Positions 46,794-57,976 of a DNA stretch of 64,000 nucleotides are shown here, piece by piece. Position numbers and translations under genes: made by a program. Under the pieces are notes generated by a model. The model saw nothing but the letters and a program-made list of their open reading frames with translations, was not told the DNA's origin and searched no databases. The DNA is from Diadema setosum. Its lineage: Eukaryota > Echinodermata > Echinoidea > Diadematoida > Diadematidae. Location of the stretch: the NCBI RefSeq assembly GCF_964275005.1, contig NC_092686.1:46436333-46500332 (forward strand), read 5' to 3'. Position 1 is the first letter of the stretch; each line of letters begins with the position of its first letter.

Positions 46794-48799
46794 CAAAATT
46801 TAATAAAACGAGTAAGGCAAAAAGGGCAAAGACTGAAGAACAAATGCAAAATAAAACATGGAAGACTGATCATTGTCGTCAATCTCATGCGTGGACACAA
46901 TTTAAATGAGAGAGACGTTAATGATGATGGCAGAATGGGTAAAATATATATTAATTAGGATAAAAGTCGGTTTCTAACAAATCTCAATTGTGATGGACTC
47001 CAACATATAGCTAGACACCAAAATGTAAGCTCAAATAAGTGCAACAACAAAAATATCCACTGGAAGCCATGATATCACGGACAATAAGAAAATCTATCAT
47101 TGATCATTGATATAATGATTAACCATGTATATTTTGAGGAAGATATCGAAGATACCTACTTGTCAAGACGTAACCCGAGATTTATATCAAGCATGAAATC
47201 TACAATGAGAACGGATTATGTAGAGGGAACCAAACACTTGCAGATGCGCTGAATTACAGGACACGCAACAAGATGCATGGATACCAAGCTACGGTGTACT
47301 GTATTTAGAAACCAGGACGGATGCCAAGCCTGATTCTAAGACGCCCACCGAAGAGGTGGTCACCTGGACGTTGGCCCAAAAGTTTTACGATAGGCCTACA
47401 CGGTGCCAGATAGGACCACTGTGCACATGGCTTACAAGACTTACAAAATGTATTATTCAAAAATGTTGATCCTCCGATATTTCTCGACATTCTTCAGTTT
47501 GATAATACACTGCGTTATCGATTAAAAGAAATAGGAGAGCTCTCGACAGCGCAACTATAAATGGTTATGATAGTGGAATCTTGCAAAGTGCTGTGTACAG
47601 CAGCGGTATCAATATTCTGTTAAAACGAGAATGATACTTTTGGTCTTACATGCAGTAATAAATTCAAATAGTGATAACGGAACTTCTCAAACAATGCTGA
47701 CATATAAAAGAGAAAACCCTTTAGTGGTCGGGGAAAATCACTGGTTTGTCCTTTCCAATTGCAGTGTATTTCCTATAGTATTTTTCATTCCATTGGATTG
47801 CATGTCCGTTTGATTTGCGTTTTAATTTGCTTGAAGCAGTTTATCATCATCCGTGTGCCGTGAAAAAAAAAATGAGATGGTTACCACTGAGCTTGCAGTC
47901 TTCGGTATCTATCATGTTGGATATTAAAAACTGAATGAATTACCAGGATCAAATCATTAAAAGATATATCTTGAACAAACATGTGGGCCCATATAAGCTG
48001 CATAACAGCTTTCTTTGCAACAAAAACATGTTTATATCTATTCAAAATTCTAGGTTTATTAAGTTTGCATAGTTAGCAGATATAACATAGAATATATAAA
48101 CTTAACTATGCAAATGGAACTTGCGGAAATAAGAATTTTGTCGCGACTGACATTTAAAGCGTTGTTGTTGTCTAATACCGTGGCCCACATTGATAAACGA
48201 GAAAGGCACTATATACGGCGCAAGCTAAGACTCAAGCGATTAAGCACCATCACGGTTTTGTTGTGTTGTTGTTGTTGTCGTCGTCGGTTGTCGTTTCTTT
48301 AAATCTAACAAGTAAAATTCATTTGGTTTCATCACTTGTGTACGTCGTGCACGATTCACCCTGTCTTTCTGTTATAGACATAAAAATAGAAGGCCGCTGT
48401 TCCAGAAAACAATTGACCCCCGAGAGTAGTGACAGTCTCAGACAGGGAGACCCAACTGTTTCAACTTTTGCAGGTACTGTATATTAGATGAGTGGAGTTA
48501 GCAAGGGTGGTTAGGAGGCCTACTTCCTCTACGATGACTGGACTATTTTTGACACTGATTTGACAGTGTTATCAACATTATCCCTCACAAGTCACGAATA
48601 TACAGCAGCAAGAATTCACATTAAATTACGAAGTCCATTGCCATCAGAATTATAGGGTTCTTTACTACGATTCTCGGAGAGTGATTGATGAAACGATTGA
48701 TGGGCGCTGTCAACGTGAAAGGGATGATTGCAGTTTTGGTTGAAATGAGTTAAGGGGAATTCTATGTGGAATTCTAAGAGGAATTCAAAATTTATTTGA

Positions 48800-48935
48800 T
48801 GAAAATTGGTTCTGAAGTGGCTGAGATATCCAAGAACAAAGAGGTCCTAATGAAAGGTGGAATCCACCTTTTGTTAGGACCACTGTTTTAACTTTAATTT
48901 TGGTTATCTCAGCCATTAGTGGTTTCTAATCATCT
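48800..48935. repeat. Palindromic repeat, MITE-like
   Basis: The core 48843-48881 pairs GGTCCTAATGAAAGGTGGA with its complement around one or a few unpaired bases, with one two-base mismatch. Pairing continues outside the core: GTGGCTGAGATATCC on the left against GGTTATCTCAGCCA on the right. The outer limits are not clear. Confidence 0.65.
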
Positions 48936-49150
48936 TGTAAAAAGTTACATTCTGAATGCCTCATTCAACCAAAACTAAGGCTTCTGGCGCGTAAGAACAA
49001 TTCTTAAATTGAAAGTGAACTGTCATTTACTGTATAAAGGACCTAATTTAAGTGAAGCTTCAACATTCGCGTGGTAATCACAACAACTTTTGTTACAAAG
49101 AGGATGTACTGGGCGAGCTTGCCTTGTACATCAATTGGCTGTTCGTCGGT

Positions 49151-49276
49151 CTTATGCCAAAAGGGTCAACCACTTCCACTGTTATGCCAAAAGGCCCTTA
49201 ACGCTATAGACTTTGTACACTATTAGTGCCCTTTTGGCATAACAGGGGAAGTTCTTTAAGGCCCTTTTCGCATAAA
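49151..49276. repeat. Short palindromic element with TTATGCCAAAAGGG words
   Basis: The left arm (49151-49200) has TTATGCCAAAAGG twice; the right arm (49226-49276) has the complement twice. About 25 bases remain unpaired in the middle. Likely a small MITE or the relic of one. Confidence 0.65.
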
Positions 49277-50064
49277 GATCCCTGTCAAATTCAGCTTGTC
49301 GAACCAACGATACTTGACAAATACCATGGACCTATACAACCTATGATACTATGATAAAATGGTTATTTTCTAGGTGATATTTATAGGAAGTATAGAATGT
49401 GCAGTCATGAAGCTACATGATGCAGTCTATAATAGTTTGAATCAATGCTTATGCTATAGGAAAACACCTAATACCGTCTTCTATATACATCTTACTCATG
49501 CTCCACGACTCATGCCACGTAATGTTTGCTGCGCACAGAATCACTTCCTGTCGTTGTAATCTACCTTTATGTCTTTGGTTCAGTCATCTCATATCCTTTA
49601 AAAACTGAGATGACACATCTCTGCTTATAAATGACGATTGCTATGAAATTAAAGGGAAATTAAAGGGAAAGTGTGCCCCCTTATACCCGGAAATGACTGT
49701 TGTCCTGTTCTCATCGCCCGAATCGCCCGAATATCGTGAGCTCCTGGTACAGCACTGTCCCTGTCAAGGGCAGGGCAGCATGGAGGTATAGCTCCGTGGT
49801 CAGGGCAACAACATTGGGGGAGGGGGGGGGGGGGGAGAGGAGGTATGAGAGACCGACCGGTATACTCACTATACACTAGTCTTGTTTGCGATCAATCAGG
49901 AAATCGTACAAAGTTGACAATTTCCTGAGGATTATCCTCGATATGATTTGAGAGCTGAAGAAATTCGATAGGCACCTATATATTAAAAGATAACAAATAA
50001 GATTGTGACGCAACATGCACAAGCGAGAAATACAAATAAGATACGGCTGTAACATATAGTCGTA

Positions 50065-50074
50065 GTCACGTGAC
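50065..50074. promoter_or_regulatory. Palindromic E-box GTCACGTGAC
   Basis: Ten-base perfect palindrome with a CACGTG core, about 2.3 kb upstream of the first bHLH-gene exon. One such site may occur by chance. Confidence 0.25.
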
Positions 50075-50989
50075 CGCAGTCATGTATTCAGAGGACCTAC
50101 ACTGCACTTTCACAAATTCAAAATTAACTGTCGTGAATATGTAGGCCTACTAACCCTTGTTGCTTTTGTTTTACATAATGATCGTATAGGACCTATATTC
50201 TCACTATAATTATGGTACACAAAAAAGACATCCTATTTCTACATGTACGTTTGTAGCACTGAAATCTGTTTTTTAAAGTATTGATTGATGCTCTAAGATA
50301 TCAAACACAGATTAAAGTTCACTGTATTTTCCATGCGTTGATGAATATAAATGATGAATAGGCCTACTAGTAGTCATGATGGCATTGTTATGCCTCTAAA
50401 GAAGCTTTCACATTACTCGTGACAATTTCGATTTCCATGAGTCCAGAAAATGAAGGAGTTGACCTATGGAATAGTGCCCTAAATTAAATCATTCGCTCAG
50501 AGGTCCTGGAGAGTATTTTTTTCCAAAAACGGGGCGTGATAATGTTGATCGAAACAAAATTCCCCTCTCTCTGGACATGGGGCAGGGAGGTGGGATCCTG
50601 CATGGAGCTAACAAAATGTTATATCTCCATACTCTTGTTGAGCAAAAGCGCTGCGGGGGGGGGGGGGGGGCTCATTGTACAAGAGGACCTAGATCCCTCT
50701 CCCTCCCCCCCCCCCTCCTTCCCCCCGTCGCAATAGCGCGACGCAAACTACAATGTCGATAGTACATGTACGCTATGTACAACAGAGATAGCTCCATGGT
50801 TTCACATTGCTGATCGCATGTCGCGCCATTGTAACGGGGGAAAAAATCAAAATAGCCCGTCTGGAACCGCTCATTATGTATTTGCAGCTCCTGTGTAGGT
50901 CTAAAGGTAGTAGTGTAACAATAGGCCCGCAGACTTCCACATGCATGATAATCTATACATACGTGCGTTGTGGTATAGATAGACTAAAA

Positions 50990-51315
50990 GGCCCGAATTC
51001 ACGAAGGTGGTACAAATAAAACCATGGTTTAAACCATGGACAAAAACCATGGAGCGCCAAGTGTCGCATGGAATATTTCGTTACGAAATTAGTCATTTCG
51101 TCGACAAAATGACTGCTTCGTTAACGAAATTATCATTTCGTGGACGAAATGTTCATTTAGTTACAAAATGTTGTCATTTCGTTACAAAATAATCATTTCA
51201 TCGACGAAATGACTGATTTCGTTAGAAAATATTCCATGCGACTCTTGGCGTTCCATGGTTTTTGTCCATGGTTTAAACCATGGTTTCATTTGTACCACCT
51301 TCGTGAATTCGGGCC
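50990..51315. mobile_element. MITE of the GGCC-GAATTCACGAAGG family, copy 2
   Basis: Same ends as the element at 9215-9538 (GGCCCGAATTCACGAAGGTG and complement), the same CCATGGTTTAAACCATGG palindromes and the same central run of TTTCGTnnACGAAA units, with scattered base changes between copies. 326 bp. No clear target duplication is seen. Confidence 0.85.
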
Positions 51316-51649
51316 TATTTAGTGTACAGAGTGTACAAAAGGGGGTATATAGGACCATAAAGATACATGTATATTGTATAGATTATTAACTAGTATTATA
51401 TCTCGACGGGCAGGGTGTGGGAAGAGATATGCACTAATATAATTATGATGAGAAAGCAGCGACAGTTAACATCCCTTGATATAAAAGACTGCAACGCAAG
51501 ATTTCAGCGCAAGAATGGGGAGAAAACTAGCGTGGTGTTGTCTCAAATGCTCAAATCTACTACAGCATAAATAATACACTCCATGATCAGAACAATCGTG
51601 CCAAGGTCATGGTACATGCAGCGGTAATCTGCAACGAGAGAAGAGAAGA

Positions 51650-51680
51650 GAGAGAGAGAGAGAGGGGGGGGGGGGGGGGG
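51650..51680. repeat. GA/G low-complexity run
   Basis: AGAGAG repeats run into a block of about 18 G, just upstream of the E-box pair. Confidence 0.85.
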
Positions 51681-51709
51681 CAGAGATTGGATGTGTACTT
51701 GCACTGTGT

Positions 51710-51775
51710 CACGTGTATCTTCACAATGCGTGCCTGACTCGGAAAGAGGTGTAGGATCACGTACGAAAACACGTG
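51710..51775. promoter_or_regulatory. Pair of CACGTG E-boxes upstream of the bHLH gene
   Basis: CACGTG occurs at 51710-51715 and 51770-51775, 60 bases apart centre to centre, with ATCACGTACG between them. They lie about 0.6-0.7 kb before the first predicted exon of the bHLH gene. The encoded protein has the His/Glu/Arg pattern expected of CACGTG binders, so feedback on its own promoter is possible. This is inference. Confidence 0.35.
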
Positions 51776-52289
51776 ATGCGGCCGCACGAGCGATACTCCA
51801 CATCGCACAATCTCAAACGCGCAAGCGCATTCTGAATTGCCACATCGCAAATCGTAAACAAGGGTGGGGAGATAGAAGAAAAAAAAAACGGGCGCGGTAT
51901 GCATGATCAACTCATGCTTTCAGCACATATATATTTTTGACAGCACATCCCTCACCCTTCTTCTTATCTTCTACCACATTCAACAGACACAACAACAGTA
52001 TAAACGTAGTTGTTTTTTACTGCCTTTCACACTGTGGACGCCATTACTAGGCGAGGATACTCTAAACTCAGCTCACATGACGTTACATGTGCGCACTGGG
52101 GTACCGCTCTATTGGTTCCGCCTTCAACACAAACCAATCAGAGAATGGAACATTGCACACACCTACGTGTCTGATGAATATTGATTACCCGTTCTAACGT
52201 GCCAGGCGCAGCCCCATATCTCGATAGCATACATTCAACGGCAATATGAGAATCCAGACAAGCGCCGCACTGTGGTATCTGTGCTTGTG

Positions 52290-52451
52290 ATGAACCCTAC
52301 TGTGTGAAATATTCAGAGACGTGTTGTATTCGCAGCTGTCGACCATTATTGTGGATTGTCAGCTATCGTGTGAACAGTAGAAATTTTCCTGGCTGTTTTA
52401 TCTTCTGAGTACATGCACAAGAACCCTTGATGACTTCCGAGATACCAACCG
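52290..52451 (+). other. 5' leader exon of the bHLH gene with small upstream ORFs
   Basis: A strong donor (CCG|gtaagt at 52452) pairs with the acceptor cttccacttccag at 54001-54013, ten bases of which are pyrimidine. The exon start is not defined. It contains ATG-CAC-AAG-AAC-CCT-TGA (52413-52430), whose stop overlaps the ATG of a second ORF (52430-52432). That ORF runs over the splice junction as MTSEIPTGYLY and stops at 54025-54027, nine bases before the main ATG. Leader ORFs this close normally lower translation of the main frame. Confidence 0.5.
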
Positions 52452-52596
52452 GTAAGTTTCATTTAATTTTCATTTCGGCGTCCCTTCACTACAAGTATTT
52501 CAAGTAGGTAAGGTATATCTATGCAGGTTTAGATAGCAGGAAGAATAACACTCAACAGTCTCTCGGCGGATATAATGCCATTCGTCCAGAAACCAT

Positions 52597-52623
52597 GCGA
52601 CCTCTATCCGACAACGAGGTCGC
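52597..52623. repeat. Small hairpin in the bHLH gene intron
   Basis: GCGACCTC, an 11-base loop, then GAGGTCGC: a perfect 8-bp stem in a CpG-rich part of the intron, about 150 bases after the donor. It may be chance. Confidence 0.35.
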
Positions 52624-54036
52624 TAGTCACGCGTCGCGTCGTGTGACCAGAAAGAGAACAAACCTTGTTGAGACTTTTTTTTCCTTACGTTGCCGCAGAA
52701 CTGTATGTCGCTGTGATGTATTTTGCCAACGTCTTGTTTTTCTGTCTGTATTCACACAATGCTTTCGTGTTACTGTTGTTGTTTTTCGGGGAGGGGCAGG
52801 GTGGCCATAAAGCTATTAGAGGACACATGTGTCGACATCATTACTTGCACGAATGTAGCTGTATTTGGTAAGGGTGTATTTTTACTTACGTCTGGGCCTA
52901 TATGCAATTCCCAATTTTCTTAATTATGCTAGATTTACGTAGGCCCTATTGTTTGAAAGAAAAGCTTGTGTCCATGGCTTCTAAAACTCTGTTGTCAACG
53001 CCTATTCACGTTCGCGTTTGTGTTTGTGATAGTTGCAAAAAAAAAAAAAAGAGAGAAGAAAATAACAAAATGGTGTATTAAAAAAAAATGTTTGGCGTAA
53101 AATTTTCAAAATTTGAATTCAACGCCAAACAACAACAACAACAACGACCTACATTCACATTCCTGGGATACTATGTGTTGACGTTGTTCGTTTCAGATAC
53201 AGAAATAATATAAGCGCCTTAAATCATCATTTGCTCAGATATTGAATGCGTGTATATGTATGTGGCGTGGAACGTTTATAATTAGGGCTTGATAGTAAAG
53301 TCATCTAAACCTTCAGGTGTTCTGTTGATTCTAGCCATTCTTGTAAAACACAACTTTGATTGTAAATTGTCTGCTCTCGGCTTTATCAATTAGGGCCTAT
53401 ACTCCCTTTAACTGGGCGAGTTTGTGACTTTTTTGAGATAAAATTATGATAGGTCTATTTTAAAGTGAAAATATATTAAATGCGTTAGTGTTTTGTAGTA
53501 TTTGTCAGACAAATCCGGTCATTTTACTTTACTAGGGGACAAAGTACATGTATATAATGCGTACGTTGGGCGTATACATGCGTTGTGTACTGGAAAATGG
53601 ATCTTTCGATAATGCTTTTATAATTAGGATCAACAGCTAATGAGAACGTGATTAAGACTTTTTGCTTCTTCCAATCAAACAAGAAAAATCACTTTTTAAT
53701 ACTAGTAGTTTGTGAAGCCATTTTCACGATGTCATTTGAAATACATGTGTGTCTGAAGTCAATTCTTTCTGACGGTCATGCCTTTGAGCTATATAGAGTT
53801 GGTTGTATACTGTCTGTACATTACAAGTTCTGTCTTGTGGATCACTTAGTTAATAATCTCTGAATGTTCATTCGGTACACAGCATGTGGTGTCCAGAGTC
53901 CACCAATGTGTGTCTGCATTTCAAATCAAACATAACTTGCACTTGTCGACGGTCACTAACAATTATTTGCAGTTTCTAAGTTTGCTGTGTGTTTTTCTCT
54001 CTTCCACTTCCAGGCTATCTGTACTAATATATCACC

Positions 54037-55653
54037 ATGGCAACACAGTCAGAGCTTGCCCAGATCCAGCATATCTTGGGAAAGAGGCGAAACTCCGAGC
54101 AAAACCCTCTTGACCTGAGCTCCAGGAAGAAGTCGCGCGAGTACCTGGACAGTCACAAGGATGTCGAAAAGCGGCGTCGGGACCGCATCAATACATGTCT
54201 TGAGACGATTCGCTCACTGGTACCCCTGTGCCATCAACTACCCCGCCACAGACGGGTAGACAAGGCGGACCTTCTCGATCTTGCCATCATTTACCTGCGG
54301 ATGATCAATCAGTTCCTAGAGAGAATAGGCGTGCCCGATATCTTCACCGCGGCCCACCAGCAGATTGGTCTCTTCACATCGCTAGAGAAGTGGTTACGAG
54401 AGCAAGGTGAACAGCACGATGATGTTGCCAGTTTCACCAAGGACATTCTCAGCTTCCTGGACTCCGAGATGCAGACGGCATCTCAAGTTGTGGCCAGCCA
54501 GCAGACATCGGGGAACAGCGGATCGATGTCGACGGCCAACCCGTCCACGGACTTGGTGAAACAGGAGAATGATTCGGGATGTTCCTCGGAGAGCGCCACA
54601 ACGTCGTCAGATGAAGAGTGCAGGACGAGCAATCACAGCGGCGTCGATGACCGTTGGGATGACTCTTTCTCGAGTTCGAGTAACTCGTCGGATTCCAGCA
54701 AGAAATCGCTGCATTTATACTCATTCGAAAATGAAGGCTGCAAAAACGGCATGACAGCGGCGCACACCCAACCCGCGACGCGATCTTATAATTTGTCTAG
54801 GGACACTCATTTTACACGTGACACTAAACTTCCTTGTGTAGATAAAGCGGTGAACACCGATGGTAGCTTAACCAACTTCGCATGGCCCCCAGAAAGTACA
54901 TTCACGCTACCCATTCTTTCAGGGAAGATCGTACTGCACACTCCTTCAGGGGTCAGCGGTTCAAACAACCTAAACGCGCCCGTCACCCTACACGCAGAGA
55001 TACATTCATGCCCACCTCCAATTTCTGGCAAAGGGGGCTTTGCAGACTCCAAACCTAGCTCCGACGGCTCACCCGATTGCCCGAACAACAAAGAATCATA
55101 TGCGGTTTCAAGCCGTGAGTTATCTCCGGTTAATGCCAGACCTGATTCGTGCACCGATTTTCCGTCTGTCACTCTTGTTCCGGATGTCCCTCCTCGTCTT
55201 CAAAACTCATCCTATCGTCCTGGAACGAATCCTCAACGGTCATTGGCATCCATCACCCACACTAGCCAGGACACTTATCCCGAAATGAGCTCCATTGCAG
55301 AGCCCCAATACAAGTATTCTCACTCGGCATCTATTGCAGGTAGCGATGGCAGGGTTGGCCCTAAGCATTCAGAGTCTGGAGAACACTGCGCAGAGGAGAG
55401 AGCTGGCAGGGTGGTGGACGTCTCCTCCGTTGGACATCCTCCGCGACCTGTCAACGGCTGCTTTCAGAAGAATGGACCGTTTAGCAAACGCTATCTTGCC
55501 AACCTCTGCCACCAAATAGACGCCGACAACAATAACGAAAGTAGTTTCGCCAGCAGCCGACATCGAGGATGTTTTCCGAACACCGCCTCGTCAATGAAGT
55601 TGAAAAGTTTAATGGTCCACCGGCATCAGAGCCAGCACGTACCGACTAGGTGA
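54037..55653 (+). CDS. bHLH transcription factor with N-terminal PLDLS (CtBP-type) motif
   Basis: One uninterrupted coding exon, 538 residues, ATG in ideal context (ATCACCATGG), after a spliced leader. PLDLS at residues 24-28 is the classic CtBP corepressor motif. The basic region SHKDVEKRRRDRIN (39-52) has His40, Glu44 and Arg48, the CACGTG-reading pattern. The helix-loop-helix follows to about residue 96 (LPRHRRVDKADLLDLAIIYL in loop and helix 2). Residues about 103-143 (from HQQIGLFTSLEKWL) could be a diverged Orange domain. A Ser-rich acidic stretch (about 180-230) follows, and the rest is Ser/Pro-rich and low in structure. The basic region is nearest HES/HELT/DEC-type proteins, but the Pro of HES is absent and the C-terminus (HRHQSQHVPTR) has no WRPW. 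Most likely a nuclear repressor; the exact subfamily is not settled. Confidence 0.9.
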   Translation: MATQSELAQIQHILGKRRNSEQNPLDLSSRKKSREYLDSHKDVEKRRRDRINTCLETIRSLVPLCHQLPRHRRVDKADLLDLAIIYLRMINQFLERIGVPDIFTAAHQQIGLFTSLEKWLREQGEQHDDVASFTKDILSFLDSEMQTASQVVASQQTSGNSGSMSTANPSTDLVKQENDSGCSSESATTSSDEECRTSNHSGVDDRWDDSFSSSSNSSDSSKKSLHLYSFENEGCKNGMTAAHTQPATRSYNLSRDTHFTRDTKLPCVDKAVNTDGSLTNFAWPPESTFTLPILSGKIVLHTPSGVSGSNNLNAPVTLHAEIHSCPPPISGKGGFADSKPSSDGSPDCPNNKESYAVSSRELSPVNARPDSCTDFPSVTLVPDVPPRLQNSSYRPGTNPQRSLASITHTSQDTYPEMSSIAEPQYKYSHSASIAGSDGRVGPKHSESGEHCAEERAGRVVDVSSVGHPPRPVNGCFQKNGPFSKRYLANLCHQIDADNNNESSFASSRHRGCFPNTASSMKLKSLMVHRHQSQHVPTR

Positions 55654-55946
55654 AGTTGTCAGTGCGCGCGAAACGCTAGTGTCTTTAAACGATTTACATT
55701 GGAAGTCACTGTATCTATTACGGTTCTGTTCAAGAAAAAGATCACTGCATCGTTTGCGAGACTGCACAACAGAGTACTAAGCAAGAAAGCTACATGTATG
55801 TTGTAAATTGATATGCGTCAAAATGTGTTTTATTTGTGCGAAAAAAAAAAAGTCTTGTTTATAATGAACACAGTCATTCTATGTATAGTTTGATTACGTT
55901 TTATTCTTTGATGAACACAAACAAAAGTAAAACAATTAGTTATATC

Positions 55947-55949
<3 letters not shown>

Positions 55950-55991
<42 letters not shown>
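55950..55991. repeat. TA microsatellite
   Basis: About 20 TA units in the probable 3' UTR of the bHLH gene. Confidence 0.95.
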
Positions 55992-55992
<1 letters not shown>

Positions 55993-56022
55993 CTCAGAAT
56001 GTGTGATATGGAATTGAAAAGA

Positions 56023-56028
56023 AATAAA
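56023..56028 (+). promoter_or_regulatory. bHLH gene polyadenylation signal
   Basis: AATAAA about 370 bases after the stop at 55653, the first canonical hexamer downstream. Confidence 0.5.
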
Positions 56029-56029
56029 T

Positions 56030-57555
56030 CTTCAACTATATAACAAAGACCATACTGGATCCAGAAGTCTTTCAACCCCATATTTCCATCGTACAGTCTG
56101 GTCTCAGTTCTTGAAGTACGTGAATGACAATGCGAAATTGATCTCTCTCATTCAAACGTGTTTGGTTTAATCAAAATTAGATGGATGAAGAAAAGCTCTT
56201 CTTTCTTACCTACGTATGTGGCAAGAGATGGTGATCATATCTTTTAGAATGTATTTTCAAAGTATTTAGAAAAGCGTAGCATTTTCTGTGAGAATATGGA
56301 AGCTGCCGGAGTTTTTGTTGTGGGAACTTGATGGCACGGATTGAATAGATGTGGAAAAAGCAGTACACGACTTACTGCGATATTTTCGGCTTCGAAAGCT
56401 CGTTAACGAAAACAAACTAATGTCTCAGGGATCCCTAATAACGAGTTAGCTGCTTATGAAACGGGAACATATTATTTTCATTATGGTACAAATTCATGAG
56501 TGTTTCACATCATGAATGGGTCATACACCTCTCTTTATGCAATGATATGTTCAGCGGCTCACGACGAAACCGTGCGTGGTGTAATACAGTCACGTATAGT
56601 TTATTGACCAACTTGTTTGTGCTGCCGTTTAACGCATGTGAAACCATGTGTCCCCTCGCACTTATGGGGCTTCGTAAATTTGGGATGGCTCTGAAAATAG
56701 AAAACAACACACGAAATGAATTTCAAACAAAAGCTGAGGAGCGCCAGGGCACATTTAGCTCGGAACAATCGTAGTCAGTCATGGTCACAGAACAACAAAA
56801 CAAAAAAGTTGACTGTGATGTCTTTCTATTGAATACACAGTGCCTGTGAATCTTGTCGCCTTTTTTTTTCTTGAATGTTTGTTCAGTGTTAGTTCAATGT
56901 CTGTTCAGTGTCTGTTCAGCCTGCTAACGTCTCGCATCAGTAAACACGAGCCAGCGTTGAGTTCATGTTACTGATGTAGTATGTACTACAGCATACATCA
57001 ACACGTCACACAATGATCGTATAAACATCGTGAAGGCATCAAAAGTAACTGGCACTGACACATAATTATGTGTTTGCACGAGGTATACGGCGTGGGCCTA
57101 CTCGTTGTGGAAGTCTTTGATATTCATTCCTATCCGTGTTATAAGAATTTCGAACGTTTACAGTTCATTGTTGAAAGCACCTGTGTAGCATTTGACATAA
57201 TCTCCATGGACAGATGTTTCAAATCTTAACGTTGTGTTTAGTTTTATATAATCTGTAAACCCAAAGATGATGATACTAACGATTTTGTTAATGTTGACAT
57301 GTCTTATCATCGTTATTTTGTGGACAGTACTATAATACTCAGCTCAATGTTTCATGTCTTGCCTATCGTATATGTATAGAAGTCGCTTGGCGATAGGGAT
57401 CAACTGTAATGAAAGAGCACCTTCAACTTTCTGATGACTATAAATAGTTAAATCATTCTAAGTTCGTGATAAAGTGAACCTTCCTCACGTGCGCGGACAC
57501 GGGTGACAAAATTCACAAAGATGTGAATGACAGATTAAAAATGAGGGACAGCGGA
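56030..57555. other. Intergenic, nothing recognised
   Basis: Unique-looking sequence downstream of the bHLH gene. The only pattern seen is a short repeat of GTTCAGTGT words near 56880-56920. No exon is supported. Confidence 0.4.
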
Positions 57556-57557
57556 TA

Positions 57558-57974
57558 CACTCTTAGAAAAAAAGGTTCTTTTGAGCACCATTAAATGGTT
57601 CTCAGCACTGTCACAATAGCGACACCCTTTTAGGTGCTCGTGAGAACCTTTTCTAAATGGTGCTTGTCGGCACCTTTTGCAAAAGGTGCCCATTAGAACC
57701 TTTTTCCCGATGAAATGGTGCTCGTAAGTACCATTTAAAAGGTGCCCATGGGCACCTTTTTGACTAAAGATGGGCACCTTTTTGACTCTTTTCAAAAGGT
57801 GCTCATGGGAACCATTTCATTGGAAAAGGTTCTAATGGGCACCAATGTTAAAAGGTGCTGACAGGCACCATTTAAAAAAGGTTCTCACAGGCTCCAAAAA
57901 AGGTGTCGCTATTGTGACAGTGCTGAGAACCATTTAATGGTGCTCAAAAGAACCTTTTTTTTTTTCTTAGAATG
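57558..57974. mobile_element. Tc1/mariner-type MITE of cascaded hairpins
   Basis: The ends are CACTCTTAGAAAAAAAGGTT and the complement AACC, a T run, CTTAGAATG, each bordered by TA (57556-57557, 57975-57976), as in Tc1/mariner insertions. About 70 bases of each end are almost exact inverted copies, through GGTTCTCAGCACTGTCACAA and TAGCGACACC. The interior is a chain of small palindromes on GGTGCC/GGCACC and AAAGGT/ACCTTT. Non-coding, 417 bp. Confidence 0.85.
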
Positions 57975-57976
57975 TA

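Larger units (their letters stand above)
41426..48800. other. Non-coding stretch after the Pcc1 gene
   Basis: No exon can be supported on either strand. Contents: a 60-bp tandem duplication (42864), a CpG-richer patch at about 43195-43390 that could be a promoter or first exon of something unseen, GA- and TG-rich runs near 45008-45060 and 45200-45222, a CAA microsatellite (46733), and AT-rich filler. Confidence 0.4.

Noticed and set aside
54037-55653. Calling the bHLH gene a true HES or HEY gene
   Set aside because: No Pro or Gly at the HES/HEY position of the basic region, no WRPW or YRPW tail, and only a doubtful Orange domain.
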